This document shows, in pieces, positions 1 through 12,000 of a stretch of DNA of 64,000 bases. Origin of the DNA: Anas platyrhynchos (lineage: Eukaryota; Chordata; Aves; Anseriformes; Anatidae); contig NC_092599.1 in NCBI RefSeq assembly GCF_047663525.1, forward strand, positions 25,229,501 to 25,293,500, in the 5' to 3' direction. Position 1 is the first letter of the stretch. Each line of letters begins with the position of its first letter. The position numbers and the translations under genes were made by a program. The notes under the pieces were generated by a model that was not told the DNA's origin, made no database searches, and saw nothing but the letters and a program-made list of their open reading frames with translations.

Positions 1-3000
1 TATTCCTGAGGTCCTATTGCTGAGGTCACAATGCTGAGGTCACAATGCTGAGGTCCTATTGCTGAGGTCCTATTGCTGAGGTCACAATGCTGAGGTTCTA
101 TTGCTGAGGTCCTATTGCTGAGGTCACAATTCTGAGGTCACAATGCTGAGGTCACAATGCTGAGGTCACAATGCTGAGATCACAATGCTGAGGTCCTATT
201 GCTGAGGTCCTATTGCAGAGGTCACAATGATGAGGTCCTATTGCTGAGGTCATATTGCTTAGGTCCTATTTCTGAGGTCCTATTGCTGAGGTCCTATTTC
301 TGAGGTCCTATTGCTTAGGTCAAAATGCTGAGGTAACAATGCTGAGGTCCTATTGCTGAGGTCATATTGCTGAGGTCAAAATGCTGAGGTAACAATGCTG
401 AGGTCCTATTGCTGAGGTCCTATTGCTGAGGTCCTATTGCTGAGGTCACAATGCTGAGATCACAATGCTGAGGTCCTATTGCTGAGGTCCTATTGCTGAG
501 GTCCTATTGCTGAGGTCCTATTGCTGAGGTCCTATTGCTGAGGTCACAATTCTGAGGTCACAATGCTGAGGTCCTATTGCTGAGGTCGTAATGCTGAGGT
601 CTTTTTGCTGAGGTCACAATGCTGAGGTCACAATGCTGAAGTCCTATTGCTGAGGTCCTATTGCATAGGTCCTATTGCTGAGGTCACAATGCTGAGGTCA
701 CAATGCTGAGGTCCTATTGCTGAGGTCACAATGCTGAGGTCCTATTGCTGAGGTCCTATTGCTGAGGTCACAATGCTGAGGTCACAATGCTGAGGTCCTA
801 TTGCTGAGGTCCTATTGCTGAGGTCACAATGCTGAGGTCCTATTGCTGAGGTCACAATGCTGAGGTCACAATGCTGAGGGCCTATTGCTGAAGTCCTATT
901 GCTGAGGTCCCATTGCTGATATCACGATGCTGAGGTCCTAGTGCTGAGGTCACAATGCTGAGGTCCTATGGCTGAGGTCCTATTGCTGAGGTCACAATGC
1001 TGAGTTCCTATTGCTGAGGTCCTGTTGCTGAGGTCCTATTGCTGAGTTCACAATGATGAGGTCCTATTGCTGAGGCCCTATTGCTGAGGTCACATTTCTG
1101 ATGTCCTATTGCTGAGGTCCTATTGCTGAGGTCACAATGCTGAGGTACTATTGCTGAGGTCACAATGCTGAGGTCACGATGCTGAGGTCCTATGGCTGAG
1201 CTCCTATTGCTGAGGTAACAATGTTGAGGTCCTATTTCTGAGGTCCTATTGCTGAGGTCGTCAGGCTGAGGTCTTTTTGCTGAGGTCACAATACTGAGGT
1301 CACAATCCTGAAGTACTATTGCTGAGGTCCTATTGCTGAGGTCCTATTGCTGAGGTCACAATGCTGAGGTTCTATTTCTGAGGTCCTATTGCTTAGGTCA
1401 CAATGCTGAGGTCCTATTGCTAAGGTCTTATTTTTGAGGTCACAATTCTGAGGTCACAATGCTGAGGTCCTTTTGCTGAGGTCCTATTGCTGTGGTCCTA
1501 TTGCTGAGGTCACAATGCTGAGGTCACAATGCTGAGGTCCTATTGCTGAGGTTCTATTGCTGAGGTTCTATTAATGAGGTCACAATGCTGAGGTCCTATT
1601 GCTGAGGTCACAATGCTGAGGTCCTATTGCTGAGGTCACAATTCTGAGGTCACTATGCTGAGGTCCTGTTGCTGAGGTCCTATTTCTAAGGTCACAATGC
1701 TGAGGTCCTATTGCTGAGGTCACAATGCTGAGGTCCTATTGCTGAGGTCCTATTCCTGAGGTCACAATGCTGAGGTCCTATTGCTGAGGTCACAATGCTG
1801 AGGTCACAATGCTGAGGTCACAATGCTGAGGTCACAATGCGGAGGTCCTATTGCTGAGGTTCTATTGCTGAGGTCCTATTAATGAGGTAACAATGCTGAG
1901 GTCCTATGGCTGAGCTCCTATTGCTGAGGTCACAATGCTGAGGTCCTATTGCTGAGGTCACAATTCTGAGGTCACTATGCTGAGGTCCTATTGCTGAGGT
2001 CCTATTGCTGAGGTCACAATGCTGAGGTCCTATTGATGAGGTCCTATTGCTGAGGTCACAATGCTGAGGTCCTATGGCTGAGGTCCTATTGCTGAGGTCA
2101 CAATGCTGAGGTCCTATTGCTGAGGTCCTGTTGCTGAGGCCCTATTGCTGAGGTTACAATTCTGAGGTCCTATTGCTGAGGTCCTATTGCTGAGGTCACA
2201 ATGCTGAGGTACTATTGCTGAGGTCACAATGCTGAGGTCCTATTGCTGAGGTCCTATTGCTGAGCTTCTATTGATGAGGTTACAATGCTGAGGTCCTATT
2301 GCTGAGGTCCTATTGCTGAGGTCTTATTGCTGAGGTCACAATTCTGAGGTCACAATGCTGAGGTCCTATTGCTGAGGTCGTAATGCTGAGGTCACAATGC
2401 TGAGGTCACAATGCTGAGGTCACAATGCTGAAGTCCTATTGCTGAGGTCCTATTGCATAGGTCCTATTGCTGAGGTCACAATGCTGAGGTCCTATTGCTG
2501 AGGTCCTATTGCTGAGGTCCTATTGCTGAGGTCCTATTGCTGTGGTCCTATTGCTGAGGTCAGAATGCTGAGGTCCTATTTCTGAGGTCCTATTGCTGAG
2601 GTCACAATGCTGAGGTCCTATTGCTGAGGTCACAATGCTGAGGGCCTATTGCTGAGGTCCTATTGCTGAGGTCCCATTGCTGAGATCACGATGCTGAGGT
2701 CCTATTTCTGAGGTCACAATGCTGAGGTCGTATTGCTGAGGTCCTATCGCTGAGGTCACAATGCTGAGGTCCTATTTCTGAGGTCCAATTGCTGAGGTCC
2801 AATTGCTGAGGTCCTATTGCTGAGGTCCTATTGCTGAGGTCCCATTGCTGAGATCACGATGCTGAGGTCCTATTGCTGAGGTCACAATGCTGAGGTCCTA
2901 TTGCTGAGGTCACAATGCTGAGGTCACAATGCTGAGGTCCTATTGCTTAGGTCCTATTGCTGAGGTCCAATTGCTGAGGTTACAATGCTGAGGTCCTATT

Positions 3001-6000
3001 GCTGATGTCCTATTGCTGAGGTCACAATGCTGAGGTCGTATGGCTGAGCTCCTATGCTGAGGTCACAATGCTGAGGTCCTATTGCTGAGGTCAAAATGCT
3101 GAGGCTCTATTTCTGAGGTCCTATTGCTTAGGTCAAAATGCTGAGGTCACAATGCTGAGGTCCTATTGCTAAGGTCTTATTGCTGAGGTCACAATTCTGA
3201 GGTCACAATGCTGAGGTCCTATTTCTGAGGTCACAATTCTGAGGTCACTATGCTGAGGTCCTATTGCTGAGGTCACAATGCTGAGGTCCTATTGCTGAGG
3301 TCACAATGCTGAGGTCCTATTGCTAAGGTCTTATTGCTGAGGTCACAATTCTGAGGTCACAATGCTGAGGTCCTATTGCTGAGGTCACAATTCTAAGGTC
3401 ACTATGCTGAGGTCCTATTGCTGAGGTCACAATGCTAAGGTCCTATTGCTGAGGTCATAATGCTGAGGTTCTATTCCTGAGTTCCTATTGCTTAGGTCAC
3501 AATGCTGAGGTCACAATGCTGAGGTCCTATTGCTAAGGTCTTATTGCTGAGGTCACAATTCTGACGTCACAATGCTCAGGTCCTATTGCTGAGGTCACAA
3601 TGCTGAGGTCCTATTGCTGAGATCCTATTGCTGAAGTCCTATTGCTGTGGTCCTATTGCTGAGGTCACAATGCTGAGGTCCTATTACTGAGGTCCTATTA
3701 CTGAGGTCCTATTGCTGAGGTCACAATGCTGAGGTCCTATTGCTGAGGTCCTATTGCTGAGGTCCTATTGCTGAGGTCCTATTGCTGAGGTCCTGTTGCT
3801 GAGGTCCTGTTGCTGAGGTCCTATTGCTGAGGTCCTATTGCTGAGTTCACAATAATGAGGTCCTATTGCTGAGGCCCTATTGCTGAGGTCACTATTCTGA
3901 GGTCCTATTGCTGAGGTCCTATTGCTGTGGTAATATTGCTGAGGTCCTATTGCTGAGGTCTTATTGCTGAGGTCACAATGCTGAGGTCCTATTGCTGAGG
4001 TCACAATGCTGAGGTTCTATTGCTTAGGTCCTATTGCTAAGGTCCTATTGCTGAGCTTCTATTGCTGAGGTTACAATGCTGAGGTCCTATTGCTGAGGTC
4101 ACAATGCTGAGATCACAATGCTGAGGTCCTATTGCTGAAGTCACATGGCTGAGGTCCTATTGCTGAGGTCCTATTGCTGAGGTCCTATTGCTGAGGTCCT
4201 ATTGCTGAGGTCACAATGCTGAGGTCCTATTGCTGAGGTCACAATGCTGAGGGCCTATTGCTGAGGTCCTGTTGCTGAGGTCACAATGCTGAGGTCACAA
4301 TGCTGAGGTCCTATTGCTGAGGTCCTATTGCTGAGGTCACAATGCTGAGGTCACAATGCTGAGGTCCTATTGCTGAGGTCCTATTGCTGAGGTCACAATG
4401 CTGAGGTTCTATTGCTGAGGTCCTATTGCTGAGGTCACAATTCTGAGGACACAATGCTGAGGTCACAATGCTGAGGTCACAATGCTGAGGTCACAATGCT
4501 GAGATCACAATGCTGAGGTCCTATTGCTGAGGTCCTATTGCAGAGGTCACAATGATGAGGTCCTATTCCTGAGGTCATATTTCTTAGGTCCTATTTCTGA
4601 GGTCCTATTGCTGAGGTCCTATTTCTGAGGTCCTATTGCTTAGGTCAAAATGCTGAGGTAACAATGCTGAGGTCCTATTGCTGAGGTCATATTGCTGAGG
4701 TCACAATGCTGAGGTAACAATGCTGAGGTCCTATTGCTGAGGTCCTATTGCTGAGGTCACAATGCTGAGATCACAATGCTGAGGTCCTATTGCTGAGGTC
4801 CTATTGCTGAGGTCCTATTGCTGAGGTCCTATTGCTGAGGTCACAATTCTGAGGTCACAATGCTGAGGTCCTATTGCTGAGGTCGTAATGCTGAGGTCTT
4901 TTTGCTGAGGTCACAATGCTGAGGTCACAATGCTGAAGTCCTATTGCTGAGGTCCTATTGCATAGGTCCTATTGCTGAGGTCACAATGCTGAGGTCACAA
5001 TGCTGAGGTCCTATTGCTGAGGTCACAATGCTGAGGTCCTATTGCTGAGGTCCTATTGCTGAGGTCACAATGCTGAGGTCCTATTGCTGAGGTCCTATTG
5101 CTGAGGTCACAATGCTGAGGTCCTATTGCTGAGGTCCTATTGCTGAGGTCCTATTGCTGAGGTCCTATTGCTGAGGTCCTGTTGCTGAGGTCCTGTTGCT
5201 GAGGTCCTATTGCTGAGGTCCTATTGCTGAGTTCACAATAATGAGGTCCTATTGCTGAGGCCCTATTGCTGAGGTCACTATTCTGAGGTCCTATTGCTGA
5301 GGTCCTATTGCTGTGGTAATATTGCTGAGGTCCTATTGCTGAGGTCTTATTGCTGAGGTCACAATGCTGAGGTCCTATTGCTGAGGTCACAATGCTGAGG
5401 TTCTATTGCTTAGGTCCTATTGCTAAGGTCCTATTGCTGAGCTTCTATTGCTGAGGTTACAATGCTGAGGTCCTATTGCTGAGGTCACAATGCTGAGATC
5501 ACAATGCTGAGGTCCTATTGCTGAAGTCACATGGCTGAGGTCCTATTGCTGAGGTCCTATTGCTGAGGTCCTATTGCTGAGGTCACAATGCTGAGGTCCT
5601 ATTGCTGAGGTCACAATGCTGAGGGCCTATTGCTGAGGTCCTGTTGCTGAGGTCACAATGCTGAGGTCACAATGCTGAGGTCCTATTGCTGAGGTCCTAT
5701 TGCTGAGGTCACAATGCTGAGGTCACAATGCTGAGGTCCTATTGCTGAGGTCCTATTGCTGAGGTCACAATGCTGAGGTTCTATTGCTGAGGTCCTATTG
5801 CTGAGGTCACAATTCTGAGGACACAATGCTGAGGTCACAATGCTGAGGTCACAATGCTGAGGTCACAATGCTGAGATCACAATGCTGAGGTCCTATTGCT
5901 GAGGTCCTATTGCAGAGGTCACAATGATGAGGTCCTATTCCTGAGGTCATATTGCTTAGGTCCTATTTCTGAGGTCCTATTGCTGAGGTCCTATTTCTGA

Positions 6001-9000
6001 GGTCCTATTGCTTAGGTCAAAATGCTGAGGTAACAATGCTGAGGTCCTATTGCTGAGGTCATATTGCTGAGGTCACAATGCTGAGGTAACAATGCTGAGG
6101 TCCTATTGCTGAGGTCCTATTGCTGAGGTCACAATGCTGAGATCACAATGCTGAGGTCCTATTGCTGAGGTCCTATTGCTGAGGTCCTATTGCTGAGGTC
6201 CTATTGCTGAGGTCACAATTCTGAGGTCACAATGCTGAGGTCCTATTGCTGAGGTCGTAATGCTGAGGTCTTTTTGCTGAGGTCACAATGCTGAGGTCAC
6301 AATGCTGAAGTCCTATTGCTGAGGTCCTATTGCATAGGTCCTATTGCTGAGGTCACAATGCTGAGGTCACAATGCTGAGGTCCTATTGCTGAGGTCACAA
6401 TGCTGAGGTCCTATTGCTGAGGTCCTATTGCTGAGGTCACAATGCTGAGGTCCTATTGCTGAGGTCCTATTGCTGAGGTCACAATGCTGAGGTCCTATTG
6501 CTGAGGTCACAATGCTGAGGTCACAATGCTGAGGGCCTATTGCTGAAGTCCTATTGCTGAGGTCCCATTGCTGATATCACGATGCTGAGGTCCTATTGCT
6601 GAGGTCACAATGCTGAGGTCCTATGGCTGAGGTCCTATTGCTGAGGTCACAATGCTGAGTTCCTATTGCTGAGGTCCTGTTGCTGAGGTCCTATTGCTGA
6701 GTTCACAATGATGAGGTCCTATTGCTGAGGCCCTATTGCTGAGGTCACATTTCTGATGTCCTATTGCTGAGGTCCTATTGCTGAGGTCACAATGCTGAGG
6801 TACTATTGCTGAGGTCACAATGCTGAGGTCACGATGCTGAGGTCCTATGGCTGAGCTCCTATTGCTGAGGTAACAATGTTGAGGTCCTATTTCTGAGGTC
6901 CTATTGCTGAGGTCGTCAGGCTGAGGTCTTTTTGCTGAGGTCACAATACTGAGGTCACAATGCTGAAGTCCTATTGCTGAGGTCCTATTGCTGAGGTCCT
7001 ATTGCTGAGGTCAAAATGCTGAGGTAACAATGCTGAGGTCCTATTGCTGAGGTCATATTGCTGAGGTCACAATGCTGAGGTAACAATGCTGAGGTCCTAT
7101 TGCTGAGGTCCTATTGCTGAGGTCACAATGCTGAGATCACAATGCTGAGGTCCTATTGCTGAGGTCCTATTGCTGAGGTCCTATTGCTGAGGTCCTATTG
7201 CTGAGGTCACAATTCTGAGGTCACAATGCTGAGGTCCTATTGCTGAGGTCGTAATGCTGAGGTCTTTTTGCTGAGGTCACAATGCTGAGGTCACAATGCT
7301 GAAGTCCTATTGCTGAGGTCCTATTGCATAGGTCCTATTGCTGAGGTCACAATGCTGAGGTCACAATGCTGAGGTCCTATTGCTGAGGTCACAATGCTGA
7401 GGTCCTATTGCTGAGGTCCTATTGCTGAGGTCACAATGCTGAGGTCACAATGCTGAGGTCCTATTGCTGAGGTCCTATTGCTGAGGTCACAATGCTGAGG
7501 TCCTATTGCTGAGGACACAATGCTGAGGTCACAATGCTGAGGGCCTATTGCTGAAGTCCTATTGCTGAGGTCCCATTGCTGATATCACGATGCTGAGGTC
7601 CTATTGCTGAGGTCACAATGCTGAGGTCCTATGGCTGAGGTCCTATTGCTGAGGTCACAATGCTGAGTTCCTATTGCTGAGGTCCTGTTGCTGAGGTCCT
7701 ATTGCTGAGTTCACAATGATGAGGTCCTATTGCTGAGGCCCTATTGCTGAGGTCACATTTCTGATGTCCTATTGCTGAGGTCCTATTGCTGAGGTCACAA
7801 TGCTGAGGTACTATTGCTGAGGTCACAATGCTGAGGTCACGATGCTGAGGTCCTATGGCTGAGCTCCTATTGCTGAGGTAACAATGTTGAGGTCCTATTT
7901 CTGAGGTCCTATTGCTGAGGTCGTCAGGCTGAGGTCTTTTTGCTGAGGTCACAATACTGAGGTCACAGTGCTGAAGTCCTATTGCTGAGGTCCTATTGCT
8001 GAGGTCCTATTGCTGAGGCCACAATGCTGAGGTTCTATTTCTGAGGTCCTATTGCTTAGGTCACAATGCTGAGGTCACAATGCTGAGGTCCTATTGCTAA
8101 GGTCTTATTTTTGAGGTCACAATTCTGAGGTCACAATGCTGAGGTCCTTTTGCTGAGGTCCTATTGCTGTGGTCCTATTGCTGAGGTCACAATGCTGAGG
8201 TCACAATGCTGAGGTCACAATGCTGAGGTCACAATGCTGAGGTCCTATTGCTGAGGTTCTATTGCTGAGGTTCTATTAATGAGGTCACAATGCTGAGGTC
8301 CTATTGCTGAGGTCACAATGCTGAGGTCCTATTGCTGAGGTCACAATTCTGAGGTCACTATGCTGAGGTCCTGTTGCTGAGGTCCTATTTCTAAGATCAC
8401 AATGCTGAGGTCCTATTGCTGAGGTCACAATGCTGAGGTCACAATGCTGAGGTCCTATTGCTGAGGTCCTATTCCTGAGGTCACAATGCTGAGGTCCTAT
8501 TGCTGAGGTCACAATGCTGAGGTCACAATGCTGAGGTCACAATGCGGAGGTCCTATTGCTGAGGTTCTATTGCTGAGGTCCTATTAATGAGGTAACAATG
8601 CTGAGGTCCTATGGCTGAGCTCCTATTGCTGAGGTCACAATGCTGAGGTCCTATTGCTGAGGTCACAATTCTGAGGTCACTATGCTGAGGTCCTATTGCT
8701 GAGGTCCTATTGCTGAGGTCACAATGCTGAGGTCCTATTGATGAGGTCCTATTGCTGAGGTCACAATGCTGAGGTCCTATGGCTGAGGTCCTATTGCTGA
8801 GGTCACAATGCTGAGGTCCTATTGCTGAGCTTCTATTGATGAGGTTACAATGCTGAGGTCACAATGCTGAGGTCCTATTGCTGAGGTCCTATTGCTGAGG
8901 TCACAATTCTGAGGTCACAATGCTGAGGTCCTATTGCTGAGGTCGTAATGCTGAGGTCACAATGCTGAGGTCACAATGCTGAGGTCACAATGCTGAAGTC

Positions 9001-12000
9001 CTATTGCTGAGGTCCTATTGCATAGGTCCTATTGCTGAGGTCACAATGCTGAGGTCCTATTGCTGAGGTCCTATTTCTGAGGTCCTATTGCTGAGGTCCT
9101 ATTGCTGTGGTCCTATTGCTGAGGTCACAATGCTGAGGTCCTATTTCTGAGGTCCTATTGCTTAGGTCCTCTTGTTGTGGTCCTATTGCTGAGGTCACAA
9201 TGCTGAGGTCACAATGCTGAGGGCCTATTGCTGAGGTCCTATTGCTGAGGTCCCATTGCTGAGATCACGATGCTGAGGTCCTATTTCTGAGGTCACAATG
9301 CTGAGGTCGTATTGCTGAGGTCCTATCGCTGAGGTCACAATGCTGAGGTCCTATTTCTGAGGTCCAATTGCTGAGGTCCAATTGCTGAGGTCCTATTGCT
9401 GAGGTCCTATTGCTGAGGTCCCATTGCTGAGATCACGATGCTGAGGTCCTATTGCTGAGGTCACAATGCTGAGGTCCTATTGCTGAGGTCACAATGCTGA
9501 GGTCACAATGCTGAGGTCCTATTGCTTAGGTCCTATTGCTGAGGTCCAATTGCTGAGGTTACAATGCTGAGGTCCTATTGCTGATGTCCTATTGCTGAGG
9601 TCACAATGCTGAGGTCGTATGGCTGAGCTCCTATGCTGAGGTCACAATGCTGAGGTCCTATTGCTGAGGTCAAAATGCTGAGGCTCTATTTCTGAGGTCC
9701 TATTGCTTAGGTCAAAATGCTGAGGTCACAATGCTGAGGTCCTATTGCTAAGGTCTTATTGCTGAGGTCACAATTCTGAGGTCACAATGCTGAGGTCCTA
9801 TTTCTGAGGTCACAATTCTGAGGTCACTATGCTGAGGTCCTATTGCTGAGGTCACAATGCTGAGGTCCTATTGCTGAGGTCACAATGCTGAGGTCCTATT
9901 GCTAAGGTCTTATTGCTGAGGTCACAATTCTGAGGTCACAATGCTGAGGTCCTATTGCTGAGGTCACAATTCTAAGGTCACTATGCTGAGGTCCTATTGC
10001 TGAGGTCACAATGCTAAGGTCCTATTGCTGAGGTCATAATGCTGAGGTTCTATTCCTGAGTTCCTATTGCTTAGGTCACAATGCTGAGGTCACAATGCTG
10101 AGGTCCTATTGCTAAGGTCTTATTGCTGAGGTCACAATTCTGACGTCACAATGCTCAGGTCCTATTGCTGAGGTCACAATGCTGAGGTCCTATTGCTGAG
10201 ATCCTATTGCTGAAGTCCTATTGCTGTGGTCCTATTGCTGAGGTCACAATGCTGAGGTCCTATTACTGAGGTCCTATTACTGAGGTCCTATTGCTGAGGT
10301 CACAATGCTGAGGTCCTATTGCTGAGGTCCTATTGCTGAGGTCCTATTGCTGAGGTCCTATTGCTGAGGTCCTGTTGCTGAGGTCCTGTTGCTGAGGTCC
10401 TATTGCTGAGGTCCTATTGCTGAGTTCACAATAATGAGGTCCTATTGCTGAGGCCCTATTGCTGAGGTCACTATTCTGAGGTCCTATTGCTGAGGTCCTA
10501 TTGCTGTGGTAATATTGCTGAGGTCCTATTGCTGAGGTCTTATTGCTGAGGTCACAATGCTGAGGTCCTATTGCTGAGGTCACAATGCTGAGGTTCTATT
10601 GCTTAGGTCCTATTACTAAGGTCCTATTGCTGAGCTTCTATTGCTGAGGTTACAATGCTGAGGTCCTATTGCTGAGGTCACAATGCTGAGATCACAATGC
10701 TGAGGTCCTATTGCTGAAGTCACATGGCTGAGGTCCTATTGCTGAGGTCCTATTGCTGAGGTCCTATTGCTGAGGTCCTATTGCTGAGGTCACAATGCTG
10801 AGGTCCTATTGCTGAGGTCACAATGCTGAGGGCCTATTGCTGAGGTCCTGTTGCTGAGGTCACAATGCAGAGGTCACAATGCAGAGGTCACAATGCTGAG
10901 GTCCTATTGCTGAGGTCCTATTGCTGAGGTCACAATGCTGAGGTCACAATGCTGAGGTCCTATTGCTGAGGTCCTATTGCTGAGGTCACAATGCTGAGGT
11001 TCTATTGCTGAGGTCCTATTGCTGAGGTCACAATTCTGAGGTCACAATGCTGAGGTCACAATGCTGAGGTCACAATGCTGAGGTCCTATTGCTGAGATCA
11101 CAATGCTGAGGTCCTATTGCTGAGGTCCTATTGCAGAGGTCACAATGATGAGGTCCTATTGCTGAGGTCATATTGCTTAGGTCCTATTTCTGAGGTCCTA
11201 TTGCTGAGGTCCTATTTCTGAGGTCCTATTGCTTAGGTCAAAATGCTGAGGTAACAATGCTGAGGTCCTATTGCTGAGGTCATATTGCTGAGGTCACAAT
11301 GCTGAGGTAACAATGCTGAGGTCCTATTGCTGAGGTCCTATTGCTGAGGTCACAATGCTGAGATCACAATGCTGAGGTCCTATTGCTGAGGTCCTATTGC
11401 TGAGGTCCTATTGCTGAGGTCCTATTGCTGAGGTCACAATTCTGAGGTCACAATGCTGAGGTCCTATTGCTGAGGTCGTAATGCTGAGGTCTTTTTGCTG
11501 AGGTCACAATGCTGAGGTCACAATGCTGAAGTCCTATTGCTGAGGTCCTATTGCATAGGTCCTATTGCTGAGGTCACAATGCTGAGGTCACAATGCTGAG
11601 GTCCTATTGCTGAGGTCACAATGCTGAGGTCCTATTGCTGAGGTCCTATTGCTGAGGTCACAATGCTGAGGTCCTATTGCTGAGGTCCTATTGCTGAGGT
11701 CCTATTGCTGAGGTCACAATGCTGAGGTCCTATTGCTGAGGTCACAATGCTGAGGTCACAATGCTGAGGGCCTATTGCTGAAGTCCTATTGCTGAGGTCC
11801 CATTGCTGATATCACGATGCTGAGGTCCTATTGCTGAGGTCACAATGCTGAGGTCCTATGGCTGAGGTCCTATTGCTGAGGTCACAATGCTGAGTTCCTA
11901 TTGCTGAGGTCCTGTTGCTGAGGTCCTATTGCTGAGTTCACAATGATGAGGTCCTATTGCTGAGGCCCTATTGCTGAGGTCACATTTCTGATGTCCTATT